In this document: one piece after another, positions 1 to 11,356 of the stretch | Layout: each line of letters begins with the position of its first letter | Numbering within the stretch: the stretch's first letter is position 1 | From: Magicicada septendecula | Taxonomy: Eukaryota > Arthropoda > Insecta > Hemiptera > Cicadidae | Direction: 5' to 3' | DNA length: 64,000 nt | NCBI GenBank assembly: GCA_034769895.1 | Contig: CM068367.1 | Span: 1,311,271,046-1,311,335,045 of the forward strand | Position numbers and translations under genes: made by a program | Notes under the pieces: generated by a model | Seen by the model: only the letters and a program-made list of their open reading frames with translations | What the model was told of the DNA's origin: nothing | The model's database searches: none

Positions 1-545
1 TTGAAAGAATTGTATTATGTAATGGATACATATGTAAATCATGTTTGCTCAATGTTATACATTTTTTATTCAGCAATTTGTAATATACAAATTACAACAT
101 ACCGACACGCGTACAATTAAAGAAACTAAATTTATCATTTATCACAAACAAGATATTGTTTTTTTTTATTTTGGAATGGAAATACAGCCTTGCACAATAA
201 TAACTGATGTCCCATTTGGCATTTGGTGGAACATATTTATTTAAAAAAAATTAAAGACATTGTTATTTCATACACATTCATGCTTATTATAGGCCTGCAG
301 TAATGTACTTTTCATCTCTCTAATATCAAACATTTAGAAATATTTTCAATATTGTAGAAAATTTAAACATTAATATATTAAAAAAAAGGAACAAAGTCTT
401 ACAAGGTTGGATAAAATAAGGAACTGAGAAATGGAGCAAGCATGGATTCAATATGCGTAATTGCGTATAACTGAAGCAATGGAGGGAAAATTGGTATGGG
501 AACAAGAAAATAATGTTGAAAGAAGGTAATAGTTACCTAAAACAT
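1..545. other. AT-rich sequence, nothing recognised
   Basis: I see no coding potential, RNA gene or element boundary here. Short open frames are AT-rich chance frames. Confidence 0.5.
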
Positions 546-715
546 TCAATTAACTATCAACAAAAAAGGGAAAAGGGGACAACTAAAATTTGTATGGGAA
601 GACTGACTATGGAGAGTCAATGACTGGAAAGAAGAAGACAAATAAAGAGACAGGCAAAAATTGAAGTTATAGTACATCATCATAATAGGTTCATCTACTG
701 TATGGCAGGTTTTCT

Positions 716-2219
716 TTATGAACTCCTCCACTGTTCTCTATCTTCTGCCAGCCTTTTCGTGGTAATGTAGTTTTCTACCTTGATGTCGTCCATCAACTGT
801 CGTCTCTTTCTTCCTCTTCTTCTCTTTCCACTAACCATGTCTTCTAGACTGTCTTTTATAATAGAATTTCTTCTTAAACAGTGTCCTATCCAGTTCTTCT
901 TTCTTCTCCTTATTGTTTTTAATATTTCTCTTTTCTCTCCCACTTTTCTTAACACTTCCTCATTCCGTACTCCGTCTTCCCATTTAACTCCTTCCATTCT
1001 TCTCCACATCCACATTTCAAAAGCTTCAATCCTTTTTTCATCTTCCTTCCTTAAAGTCCATGTCTCCACTCCATACAATGTCACACTCCATATATAACAC
1101 TTTGCTAACCTTTTCCTTAGTTCTTTGTTTAATGGCCCGTTTAACAAATATTTCTTTTTATTGAATGCTTCTTTTGCTATTGCAATCCTAGTTTTTATTT
1201 CTTTCGTGCTTTTTATGTCATCTGTAACTATGCTTCCCAAGTATTTGAAACTGTTTACTTGTTCTATTTGTTCGTTATTCAGTCTAATATTTATTCTTTC
1301 CCCTTTTCCACCAACTACCAAACATTTTGTCTTTTTCTTATTAATCCTCATTCCGTACTGTTCACACTTACTGCTTAAGTCATCTAGCATTGTACATACT
1401 TCTTCCTCACTTTCACCTAATATTACCATATCATCAGCAAATCTTATACATTCAATCCTCCTTCCTCCTAAGCAAACTCCTCTCGTTCCTTTAAAGCATT
1501 CGGCCATAATGTCCTCTATGTACATGTTAAACAAGGTTGGTGACAGGCAGCATCCCTGTCTCACCCCTCTCCCTATTTCTATATCTTTTGTTAATTCTTT
1601 CTTTATCCTTACTTTTACTGTTTGATTTAGATATAAATCTTTAATAAGTCTTCTTTCTCTCCAGTTCACTCCATGTCTTTTAAGTATTTCCATTAGTTTA
1701 TCCCATTTAACTCTATCAAATGCCTTTTCCAGATCTATAAATATTCTATATACTTTCCTACTTTTTTCTATATACCTTTCACATATTATCCTTAACAATC
1801 CTATTGCGTCTCTTGTCCCAACTCCTCGTCTGAATCCAAACTGTTCTTCTCCAACAATTTCATTCATTTTTGTACATAATCTTCTGTTTAGTGTCCTTAG
1901 TAGTACCTTAGCTGCATGGGAAATTAAACTTAAGGTCCTGTGTTCTTCACACTTTTAGTGTTTTTCTTCTTTCCAATTGGTATCATAATTATTTATCTAA
2001 AATCCTTTGGCCATTTACCATTTTTATATATTTCATTACAAAGTTTAGTAAACATTTTCCTTCCTTTCCTTCTAATGCTTTCAGTAACTCTATTGGTATA
2101 TTATCACTTCCCATTGCTTTCCTATCTTTCATTTCTTTCATAGATTTTATTACTTCACTCTCTAGAATACTACATCCCTTACTGTCTTCCTCTACTTCAA
2201 TTTCCTCTTCAACATTCAT
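716..2219 (-). pseudogene. LINE (non-LTR retrotransposon) reverse transcriptase, broken by a frameshift
   Basis: This is the RT of a LINE that copies its RNA by target-primed reverse transcription. It lies in two minus-strand frames. The N-terminal piece (2219-1989) has the KAxGSDNIPxELLK-type entry motif. The main piece (1867-716, 383 codons) has FGFRRG (residues 10-15), motif A FIDLEKAFDRV (43-53), motif B GVRQGCCLSP (101-110), motif C FADD (143-146) and a KYLGS block near 210. It ends in the Trp/Arg-rich tail typical of these elements (WxWRRME, then RNWIGH-like). The bases between the pieces still read as RT in another frame, so an indel separates them. No endonuclease domain is visible upstream, so it is also 5' truncated. 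The family resembles RTE/CR1-type arthropod LINEs; the clade is not resolved. Confidence 0.85.
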
Positions 2220-2585
2220 GTCCTTTTCTTGAGGTTTGTGTTCTAAGTCGTTGGCCCTTAGAAGAAATTATTAAGCTTGTTGCCATTAACGTTGCGAAAA
2301 TACATGTTGTTTTCATTTGTGAGGTTATGTAATAATGGTTTTCGGTTTTTAGCTTACTGTTTCAAGAAATAAAAGCCATGATTAGGAAAAATATGAGGCT
2401 TAATCCTTGAAATAAAATACACAATATTCAATAACAACATAACATGTCTTGAAAGAGAGTAACAGTAAAAACAAAGAACATAACTTTTTTTAACAAAACA
2501 ACAACAGAAAATGTAAAGTGAAAAATACAAATTATTTCTGAATAGTAAGATTAAAAAAAAGTATTAACAAATGAAAATAAGCTTC
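2220..2585. other. No gene seen
   Basis: AT-rich spacer between the LINE fossil and the next RT-like scrap. Nothing recognisable. Confidence 0.4.
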
Positions 2586-2589
2586 TTAA

Positions 2590-2900
2590 AATTAAACGAA
2601 GAATTCTACAGAAAATTGATGGCCCTAACAAAACCGAAGATGGGTACAGGCATAAACCTAAACCGTACAGGGATCTGGAAACGGCTTTCCAAAGAAAAAG
2701 ACGGATAGAAATACATACAGAAACAAAACTAAAAAGCTTGAGATTCTCTGCGGTGAGAAGAAGACGAGAAAGGGGTGGACAGTGGAAAAGAAGGCGGCAC
2801 ATAGTGTGCGAATGAGGGCCTTCTGGCAGGAGGAGAAAAGGAAATGATATTCGCGTGGTCCACGGCTGCCCTGTTCATGTAAAAAAAATGAAAACAAGAT
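2590..2900 (+). pseudogene. Degenerate LINE RT C-terminal fragment
   Basis: Read on the plus strand, a stretch near 2598-2690 gives a KIDGPNKTEDGYRHKP-like peptide, followed by Arg/Lys-rich sequence. This resembles the KIxGPxKTxEGYR block seen near the C-terminus of many LINE RTs. There is no intact frame, and no RT core (FADD) is present. It is probably an old 5'-truncated LINE end. Identification rests on one short block, so confidence is low. Confidence 0.35.
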
Positions 2901-3745
2901 TTGTTATTCGTTAAGTGGCCAACACTCTTTTATGCTACCGGTATTAAATAGAATCTCGAAAACTTCCTGGAGCGAATTTGTGCGAAACAAAAAAATGGGA
3001 GACGTGTATATTATCTCGAGGATTCTCCATCATTATGAACTGAAACATCTTTGTCTCTTTCCTCAGTGTCTGTATCATTTTGTAAAGGCTGCACCGTACG
3101 AGCGGAAACGAAACCAGCTTCAATGAAGTTATTTGTTGGCACGAAACAACTTGTGGCTCTAAACCATTGACTGTGATTTCACTAGTCTGCACTTTCAGAC
3201 AGGCTCGTCCTATCAGTTCAACTATACTTTACAATGGTCTAACTGATCGTCGTATGCTACAGTGGAAAACAAAATACAAGACATCAATTAAGTCACTAAT
3301 CACCAGCTTTAATTATCACAATTAAACACTTTGTAATCAACAAGATAGTCTCTTACAACAAATCAAATAAAAATTGTTCACACGGAATAAAAATGTCTAA
3401 TATGAAACACAATTGTATTACAATTGTCCCGCACAATTATAAAACACATAACACTTCACCACCATACTACAAACCGCACTCAAACTGACTGCTAAGGGCA
3501 GTTGTCGTCGTTTAAATAGATAGCAGAATTTTTCCAGAATAGTCGATACCAAGCATCAGCAATAAAGAAAAACACTAGAGCGTAATTTATTGCGGCCTTG
3601 ACACAGTGCACGCAGCCATGCGAATTCTGGCTCTGTCTAGATAACGGGTTGAGAATCACGTATGCACACAACATTACAACAAGATTCCACTGGAACATTC
3701 GAGAAACACGTACATTGTTCTGTAATGTTGTAACAATACATTCCG
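2901..3745. other. No gene seen
   Basis: Mixed-composition sequence with only short chance frames. It may include further decayed parts of the adjacent DDE transposase, but I could not support that. Confidence 0.35.
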
Positions 3746-3747
3746 GC

Positions 3748-4101
3748 TCAGACCCTAGTGTTATACCTCAACCACGTGCAGTTCTCCTCACTGTAGTAAC
3801 TCTCCAGTGGCCCCATGAAAGATTTATTTAATGGTTGGAGCTTATGTGTGATGTGGAGTGGTAAGCCAATTGTCTTAACGGAGTTAGCTCTTGTCACGTT
3901 TATGATACCAATATTTCGTTTTTGGCTAGTATGTTCATATGCCTGTCTAATACTAACAAAATTGGTGAACTTGTGTAGGTTTAGTATTATTAATAAAACA
4001 TCCAAACCACTGAGTGTACAAATTTGTTTTCCATCCAGCCTGATGGATGGCATGATGCAACAATTGAACCGGGAGGTGTTCCTTTTGTAAGTAAATCGCA
4101 A
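3748..4101 (-). pseudogene. Fossil DDE_1-type (pogo/Tigger/jerky-like) transposase fragment
   Basis: The 117-codon minus-strand frame contains the block GLPLHITHKLQPLNKSF followed by GPLESYY and a WL pair. This matches the characteristic PPHxSHxLQPLDxSFF...PLK.xY block between the second Asp and third acidic residue of DDE_1 superfamily transposases. Upstream residues (LDVLLIILNLHKF) sit where the family's LDGHxSHTxN motif should be, but the catalytic Asp environment is eroded. Only about 100 residues of a roughly 400-500 residue protein are recognisable, so this is a dead cut-and-paste transposon relic. No TIRs were found. Confidence 0.6.
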
Positions 4102-4307
4102 ATATTTTTTCTGGGAAAAATACTAAGGAAACTAAATGATGGGAGCTGGCTCCTGGAATCTATGGCTTTAATGATGTAGGATGTAGATAGTACACAACAG
4201 AAGATTATAGTATAAACTGTCTACTACGCATGTGAATGGGCGCACATATGTAGACCTGTAATCTATTAATTATAGCAATATATTACTTGACTAAAGTTCT
4301 TAAATTC

Positions 4308-4965
4308 CTAGGTCGAACATAGGGCCCCGACGAAATTTCTCCAGCGTGTTCTGTCCATTACCAGGCCCGTCACCTCCCTCCATGTCTTGTTGACACCAGC
4401 CAGCTCTCTTTCCATAATCCTCTTCCAGGTGTTCCTCAGTCTTCCATGTCTGCGGCTACCTTGCGGATTCCAATTCAGTGCCTGTCTAGCGATATTTTCT
4501 GGTGGTCTTCTCAGGGTGTGCCCGATCCACCTCCATTTTCTTCTCTTTATCTGTAGTTGGATGGTAATCTGACTTGTGGCCTCCCATAGATCTCTGTTCG
4601 AGATCCTCTTGGGCCACCAAATTCTCATTATGTACCTCAGGCAGCGGTTTATAAAAGTCTGTAACCTTGTGGTAATGTCCTTTGTCACTTTCCAGGTCTC
4701 ACATCCATACAGCAACACCGATTTGACATTTGAGTCAAATATTCTGAGTTTTGTCTTCCTGCGTATATGGGGTGATCTCCATACTGATCTTAACTGTGCA
4801 AATGCTCCTTTTGCTTTATTTATACGACTTATCACATCCCTAAGCAAAATTCCTCAACTCTTTGTATAACTCTTCCATCTAGTATCAAATCAGAATTATT
4901 TCTATGGTTAACACGCATTTCATTGGTCTTTTTGTTATGTATCTTTAAGCCTACTTGTTTGGCTT
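4308..4965 (-). pseudogene. LINE RT C-terminal fragment (second LINE family)
   Basis: The 179-codon frame (4847-4308) reads as the post-RT tail of a LINE: LLYGCETWKVTKD, then WWPKRISNRDLW, then KWRWIGHTLRRP, ending RWRNFVGALC. This arrangement is typical of endonuclease-RT LINEs. Upstream, another frame to about 4965 continues the RT (KIHNKKTNEMRVNH-like), so there is a frameshift near 4847. The catalytic RT core is missing, so the copy is 5' truncated. The element probably ends just past the stop codon, around 4300. Confidence 0.8.
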
Positions 4966-5049
4966 CTATTTAACAGTATATTAAATAAAGAAAAACAATT
5001 ACATTTGGTCTTATGTACTTATAATATTTGGGTTAAATGTGTACAGTAT

Positions 5050-5420
5050 AGAAATAATAAAATAATTAATAAAAAAAACCTACAATAGCGAAATGGCCTC
5101 TATCCGATACCCTTTTACAAGCTCTTCTATCATAGACTGTCGTTTCGTCCAGACTTCTTTCTCTCATTTATTTCCTTATTCTGTCATTCCATGATTTGCG
5201 TTGCGGTCCCTATTTCCAACTTTCTGATGGTGTCGATGCAAGTGATTTTTTTGCCAGTAGTTATTACATCCGGTATTCTATACATAGATGACCAAACCAT
5301 TTGACACTTATTCCCTCCACTACTGCGTTCTTTCCTTTTGTTATATTTCTAATTTGTTCATTGGTATCCTTGACTTTAACATTCCTTCAGAGGGTATTCT
5401 CCACTGTTACCATTTTTTTT
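5050..5420 (-). pseudogene. Decayed LINE RT tail
   Basis: The minus strand of this stretch gives broken peptides resembling a LINE C-terminus (a MYRIPD block, then an MRERSLDE-like and RVSDRGHFAIV-like ending). There are several stops and no intact frame. It is distinct from the neighbouring LINE fragment at 4308-4965. Confidence 0.4.
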
Positions 5421-7283
5421 TTATTATTATCATCTCTCACGCTCTTACTACAATTTAAGATGCTACCATCTCTACAAGTTTATCATCCATCGACAGTGAA
5501 ACTTGTTGTTAATAAAATGTCTATTAATTGTGCTGCATCGTACTAAAAATCATTTTGTATTATGTTAACTGCAACATTAACATATTTTGATGTTCTATGT
5601 CTCTGCAGTAAATTCACCCCTGACTGAATTTGCCCATTGTGAACATATTCCAGATTAGAAAACGTTGCTACTATGATTGCCACGATTAAAACGACAAATC
5701 ATGTGTATGCACTTATAATGGTGCACAACAAAAATATTATGTACAGTTTTAAGTAATATCAAAGAAGTATGTCTTTGTGTGTGTGGGGGGATGCGTATGT
5801 ATACATTCCAGTTACAGCACCTTTTTCCTAATATTCTAAATATATAAACTGTAATAGTAGTTACTACATGGAGAATTTATTTGTTATAAACATGAAGAAT
5901 TATTAAATCATTTTTGTGTTACAGATAGTCTTTATTAATGTTTTTACTCTTAAGATGTAGAACGTTTTCTGCAAGTGAGAAAATTAATGGATGAAAGGTT
6001 GAAGCATTAGTATATGTTTTATATGGTGACATAACTCTACCAAGAAGTTAATCCCATAAAACTTCTAAATTACAAAAAAAAAAGTTTTACAGAAAAAGTG
6101 AAGTTTGCATATATGAGCAACAACACATGTATATAAGTTATGTTATTCAGGAAACAAATTTTGATTTATACTTAATCTTCAGAAGTGAAACACTTGTCAT
6201 CTATTCAGTTCATACTAATATTTACTGCATATGTAATTGATTAATTATAATGCAAATATGTTAAATTTTCTAGTACTGTACTCTTTCAGAGAATTTTGTA
6301 AAAGAATAGAATGAAGTCAAAAATGAAATTGTATAATCTTAATTACTGCGAGGTAAAAGAAACTTCATGTTTTCTTATTTTCACTTATAACTGAGGTCGA
6401 CCAGAATAATGTTAACTGTTTCTATTATGTCTTATAGACACATCTAAGTATATTAAACAATTTTCTTGGATTAAACATTTAGAATTGCTTTTAAATACTT
6501 TATATAAGAGTATGTACACAGATAGACACTTTGTGAAAAACATATGTTCTAAGACACTGTAATTTTTGACATTGCATAAAGTGTAGTAATTCGTACAAAT
6601 TAAAATCACTGTAGGAAAAAATAACACTATAAAAAAGCCTGATACTCTCTCTGTCAGTCACCTTTCACTCTGGAGTGTGTGTGCTGTCACAACATGTGTA
6701 TTTTCTAATGCCATGAGTAATGTAACAGTTAATAATTTATATATTTTTTTGTAAGACAGCGGAACAAACAAAGTGGGAACATTGCGCATTTATGAAGCAT
6801 CTACGTTTACAACCTTGAATCTTTGTCACACCCTGTATTGGAAGTCAGCAATTTACAAAAGCAGGACAGTATACAATTTGTGTGTGTTTTGTGGTGTTCC
6901 TCCTTGTTTTCGATGTTTTAGGTTAGCTGAGACTGTATACCTCTTCATTCTTTCCTCAAGAGTGCTATCTGCAAGAGGGAGAGGAAGATACCAATGCATA
7001 AAGGAAAGAATGAAGATTAAAAGCAGTCAAAGCTAGAAAACCTATAACACAAAAAATACAACAGGCTATGGAATCTATAAAACATGCACACATTTTATAC
7101 TGTTCCGCTTTGAATTGTATAGCTTTGTTTTGCCATGCCATTGTTTCCCCAAGTCTCCAATGGGAATTGGTCTCCCCTTCATGATGTTGGTCTTATGAAG
7201 TTTAGTTCATGATGCTTATGATGGTGATATGATATGTATTATTATACAAACTTGTGCGCGGGGGGGGGGAACTGATATGTAAA

Positions 7284-7320
7284 TAGAGGTTAAATGTTTG
7301 AAACATACGTAAGAAAAAAA
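7284..7320 (+). repeat. 37-bp direct repeat, copy 1
   Basis: It starts TAGAGGTTAAATG and ends in an A-run. It recurs at 8066-8102 with one mismatch (catacgtaag versus catatgtaag). Confidence 0.7.
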
Positions 7321-8065
7321 AAGAAACAAATTAAGAAACAAAACATTATTTATAAGGGAGTTAAAATAAATATTGACTCATAAATCATTAATTATAAGCA
7401 TCTTCATCACTGTGGTATACTTATCCCCCCTAGATCACTGGATGTATACCAGTCAACAACATTTCAATGGACATCCCTACAGTATGATATGCATCAGGCT
7501 TATAATGATGAACTAGTTTCAAGTATGCAGGTCATGCTCAATTGTGGACAGCTGTTCTTCCTACTTTGAGTGTCCACTGAGACCAATAGATAGGTACTAC
7601 AAATACTAAGAAGCGACCGGCATTATAACACAAAGGAAACAAGAAAAATGTTGACAAGGCTAGGAAACTGAGAAGAGGAAAGGAGAAGCATGCATGCCTC
7701 ATTATTGCCACTTTGTTAAAGAGTTAGGATATTGTGGAAGAGTGAACACTATTCAATATGAATGAAGTGTAAAGCCTTAATGGTGAAGCTGATAAATTGA
7801 GTAGAATTAGAACTATAGAGATAGAATTTTACTGTCCTAAACTGTATACAAGCATACATGCTTGTGCATATGTACGCATGTGCCATCCCCCCACCCACAC
7901 AATTATACTTTACCATGTTTTGTAATGTTCCTCATAATAAATATACTATTCATGCATTTTATTTAATTGTACAATGAATTATAGTGGTTGTGCTGTATAG
8001 TACTTCTTATTTCAATACTTTTTGTAGCTATCAGATCTCATGGTTTCAACAATAACACCAGATAG

Positions 8066-8102
8066 TAGAGGTTAAATGTTTGAAACATATGTAAGAAAAA
8101 AA
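8066..8102 (+). repeat. 37-bp direct repeat, copy 2
   Basis: Partner of 7284-7320. The two copies flank about 745 bp of otherwise unremarkable sequence. Confidence 0.7.
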
Positions 8103-8880
8103 ATACATTGTTAAGCATATAGTGGTTTATATTTTACAAGCCACCACTCTATTATATGTCTGCCAGGCATGTAGATACCTAGAAAGGAAAACTGCTCTCC
8201 TGTGGATTACAGCAAATTTTGAAAAATATAAAAAGGGGATAGAGAGGGAAAATGAAACCAGCAACATAAAAAAATATAATGGGTTGCAGAAATCCACAAG
8301 AGAAGACACCCCTCTACCCCCACATGCACACACTTGCACATGCACATGCATAGCAGGTTATAAAAATTGGTATGGAGAACCATACATGACTTCCATGTTG
8401 TAATATTTATGTTTAAAATAATTTACTTGAATTCGGTTCGGTAATTTCTTTAAAAAATATCGCCCACCCTCAAACTAATTTCACTATTTATGGATATTTT
8501 TGTTATTATGGCGTAGTCATTTAATATAATGTTATTTTCAGTCACTTTATCCATAAAAATTAGGTAGGCTTATTTTATTCTTATAAAGAAACCGAACTAC
8601 GCAGATAATCATCCCTCCTACGAAGCACTCCGAAGTCACTCATGGACCCTAAGCATCTTGCAGAGGGTTCATTCCCTAAAGATGAAAAGTCTGTCTATGA
8701 ACCGTTCCTCTGTAAACACATGCAGTTACACTGCCCAGCGATCCACAGGAAGCAAATCGCTATCCATGCTGGACAATTTTTCGGTTTCCATGCGTTGTGT
8801 TGGTGTGGGTTAGGCACTTTCCATTTAAAAAGCATGCAAATGTAAGAAAATAAACATGAGTGAGGCCAGAAATAACGCGA

Positions 8881-8882
<2 letters not shown>

Positions 8883-8937
<55 letters not shown>
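8883..8937 (+). repeat. (TG)n microsatellite
   Basis: About 27 uninterrupted TG units. Nearby TH and VC 'ORFs' are artefacts of this tract. Confidence 0.95.
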
Positions 8938-8938
<1 letters not shown>

Positions 8939-9714
8939 TTGCCTGCCTTTTTATTGTGGTAATCATAATAATAAAATGGAAATGTAATCATTACATAATT
9001 GAGATATGCTTGCCTGCCACAACGATATATTTTCTCTCACACATGATTTAAATTAAAATGAAAAATTATAGAATTTTGTTAAAGTGAAATGAAGTGTTTC
9101 CATAGAAACTACTTCTTCGTTGTCAGTAACATATTACACATATAAAACTATCAACTAATATTTTAAATTATAAAAAAAAAATACTCCCTTCCCCATCAAC
9201 TACCCTTTTCATTTATATATATTTCATCTACCTTTCTACAGTAGATTATTATGACCTTCTTTTCAGGATACTTTATTTATCAAAATTAAGCACTTTACTC
9301 ATGTTAAAAAGTAAAACGTTGCAGGTAAACTACCCCTTTCCCTTAACCAATCTTCACCAACATCAATAGACCTTGAGTCCTCTATAATTCAGGACTGTAT
9401 GCAAAATGTTATTTGATTCTGTTTGAATTTGCGGCTGTTATCGTTTCCCATAGAAAGAATTCTAAGACAAACACATAGACAGACACATACACAGACACTT
9501 TTCAAAAAATGACCTTTTTCATGTTTTGATGGTAGTACAATCAGAATCTACCACGATTTTTTTTGCCATGACCATACTTCCATTTCATTATGGAACATGG
9601 AAGTAAAAAAGTATAACAATATCGGTATGGAGAACCATACATGACTTCCATGTTCTAAGATTTATATTTTAAATCATTTAAGAAATGAAATGTTTCCATA
9701 GAAACTTCTTCTTT

Positions 9715-9887
9715 CCACTTATTGCTTCAGTCTTAACCACAGTACTGTGGTCACTAACGTATACCACCACACGTTATCACACTCGATTTTCACTGATGAT
9801 GGCAGTCGATGGCACTGCTGAAACGTCTGGTTTTGCAGAAAACTTTGGTCTACAGCCAAACAGAACGGGAAGGGATTTTAACAACAA
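9715..9887 (+). mobile_element. 173-bp hammerhead-bearing mini-element, copy 1
   Basis: It is bounded by an imperfect 11-bp duplication of ACTACTTCTTT (left copy ~9704-9714 with a small change, right copy 9888-9898). The unoccupied version of the target is visible nearby at 9101-9130, where CATAGAAACTACTTCTTCGTTG runs on without the insert. The insert has no ORF. It contains the perfect palindrome ACCACAGTACTGTGGT and a hammerhead-like core. Long TSDs and a hammerhead suggest a non-autonomous relative of PLEs or retrozymes. That assignment is inference. Confidence 0.65.
9790..9830 (+). ncRNA. Hammerhead-ribozyme-like motif, 173-bp element copy 1
   Basis: Core CTGATGA at 9793-9799 is followed by one extra T, then helix II GGCAGT / ACTGCT (6 pairs, one G-U). 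Then come GAAA at 9820-9823 and CGTC. Helix III would be the self-complementary ACGT, with predicted cleavage after C9827. Helix I is only about 3 pairs (TCA/TGG), so activity is uncertain. Confidence 0.55.
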
Positions 9888-10024
9888 ACTACTTCTTTGT
9901 TGCCGATAACTTAGTACATATATAAAAAAATTATCCCTTCCCCCTTCAACTATAATTTTCATTTATAGAAAATTACTCCCGCCCCGTTCAACTAGCCTCT
10001 ACATTTATAGATCTACAATTTAAG

Positions 10025-10545
10025 AAGGTATGCACAAAATTATTTGATTCTGTTTAAATGTGCGGCAGTGATCGTTCGTCGTAGAAACAATTACTCTTGT
10101 TGAAACATAAAATGTGGCAGGTAAACTACCCCTTTCCCTTAACCGATCTTCACCAAAATCAACAAGCCTTCAGTCTATTTAATTGAGAAACGTATGCAAA
10201 ACAATATTTGATTTTGTTTGAATGTGCGGCAGTTATCGTTCGTCATAGAAAAAATTACCGTTGTTAAAACATAAAATGTTGCCAGTAAACTACCCATTTC
10301 CCTTAACCGATCTTCACCAAAAACAATAGGTCTTGAGAACTCTAAAATTCAGGGCTGTATGCAAAACATTATTTGATTCTGTTTGAATTTGCGGCTGTTA
10401 TCGTTTGCCATAGAAACTACCCTTGTTAAAACATAAAACGTTGCAGGTAAACTACCCCTTTCCCTTAACCGACCTTCACCAAAAACAATAGGTCTTGAGT
10501 ACTCTACAAAACAGGGCTGTATGCAAAAAATTAAAAAAAAATATA
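10025..10545 (+). repeat. ~165-bp tandem repeat, left block
   Basis: Recurring marks are GGTAAACTACCCCTTTCCC, ACCGATCTTCACCAAAA and TGATTCTGTTTGAAT. The first mark occurs at about 10119, 10275 and 10444, with an isolated copy near 9325. Spacing is 156-169 bp. Confidence 0.85.
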
Positions 10546-10788
10546 CAGACAGACACACACATACAGACACTTTTTGAAAAATGACTTTTTTTCATGTTCT
10601 GAGTGTAGTACAATCAGAATCTGCAATAATCTCGAACACGATTTTTTTTGCCATCACCATACTTCCATTTCCTTAAAGAACATGGACGTAAAATATCGGT
10701 ATGGAGAACCATACATGACTTCCATTTTCTAAGATTTATATTTAAAATCATTTACGAAATGAAATGTTGCCATAGAAACTACTTCTTT

Positions 10789-10961
10789 CCACTTATTGCT
10801 TCAGCCTTAACCACAGTACTGTGGTCACTAACGTATACCACCACACGTTATTGCACTCGATTTTCACTGATGATGGCAGTCGATTGCACAGCCGAAACGT
10901 CTGGTTTTGCAGAAAACATTGAACTACGGCCAAGCAGGCCGGGAAGGAATTTTCACAACAG
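10789..10961 (+). mobile_element. 173-bp hammerhead-bearing mini-element, copy 2
   Basis: Same length and same flanks as copy 1: left ACTACTTCTTT at 10778-10788, right ACTACTACTTT at 10962-10972. Because flanks as well as insert are shared, copies 2 and 3 may have spread by duplication of the larger repeat rather than by new insertions. Confidence 0.65.
10864..10904 (+). ncRNA. Hammerhead-like motif, copy 2
   Basis: CTGATGA at 10867-10873, helix II GGCAGT / ACAGCC (one mismatch), GAAA then CGTC. The outer G-C pair is restored relative to copy 1. Confidence 0.5.
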
Positions 10962-11095
10962 ACTACTACTTTGTTGCCGATAACGTAGTACACATATAAA
11001 TATCGGTATGGAGAACCAAATGTGACTTCCATGTTCTAATATTTATATTTAAAATCATATTCGAAATGAAATATTTCCATAGAAAATACTTCTTT

Positions 11096-11268
11096 CTACT
11101 TATTGCTTCAGCCTTAACCACAGTACTGTGGTCACTAACGTATACCACCTCACGTTATAGCACTCGATTTTCACTGACGATGGAAGTCGATGGCACTGCC
11201 GAAACGTCTGGTTTTGCAGAAAACATTGGTCTACGGCCAAACAGGACGGGAAGGAATTTTAACAACAA
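11096..11268 (+). mobile_element. 173-bp hammerhead-bearing mini-element, copy 3
   Basis: The third copy has left target AATACTTCTTT at 11085-11095. Its right target copy (TTACTTTTTTG) is the point where the PLE array starts, so the right flank continues only at 30204, beyond the array. Confidence 0.65.
11171..11211 (+). ncRNA. Hammerhead-like motif, copy 3
   Basis: CTGACGA at 11174-11180, helix II GGAAGT / ACTGCC (one mismatch), GAAA at 11201-11204, then CGTC. Across the three copies the consensus helix II is a perfect six-pair stem. Confidence 0.5.
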
Positions 11269-11270
11269 AT

Positions 11271-11282
11271 TACTTTTTTGTT
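11271..11282 (+). repeat. Target-site duplication, left side of PLE array
   Basis: TACTTTTTTGTT. The identical 12-mer is at 30192-30203, and the host repeat (GTTGCCGATAAC) resumes directly after it, as at the other copies of the repeat. Confidence 0.9.
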
Positions 11283-11356
11283 TAACGAAGAAATTTGTGT
11301 TAGTGGTTGAAATCACAATCAGAATGATCACAGTTGCACACCACTATATAAAAAAA
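11283..11356 (-). repeat. Inverted leader fragment at the 5' end of the array
   Basis: This is the reverse complement of the unit leader (compare 12655-12727: TATATAGTGGTGTGC ... AACACAAATTTCTTC). It stops about 11 nt short of the predicted hammerhead cut and joins unit 0 through an A-run. An inverted 5' piece of pLTR is a known hallmark of Penelope insertions. Confidence 0.85.

Larger units (their letters stand above)
5550..8360. other. 2.8 kb without recognisable genes
   Basis: AT-rich, only short chance frames. It contains one 37-bp direct repeat pair (listed separately) and a G11 run near 7260. No element termini or protein families were recognised. Confidence 0.4.
8364..11282 (+). repeat. 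Composite repeat block into which the PLE array inserted
   Basis: The block alternates several modules. One opens with the hairpin GTATGG-AGAA-CCATAC and recurs near 8368, 9627, 10700 and 11006. Another is a CAGACA(CA)-rich strip near 9480 and 10550. A ~165-bp tandem repeat and three 173-bp mini-elements complete it. The same ~165-bp repeat resumes at 30204-31105 on the other side of the PLE array. The block and its right-hand continuation were therefore one locus before the array arrived. Confidence 0.75.

Noticed and set aside
2551-2897. Minus-strand Phe/Leu-rich frames as a gene
   Set aside because: They are antisense to a likely LINE remnant on the plus strand and match nothing.
9627-9665. 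Helitron 3' terminus (hairpin then CTAA)
   Set aside because: Homology between copies continues beyond CTAA, so it is not an element end.
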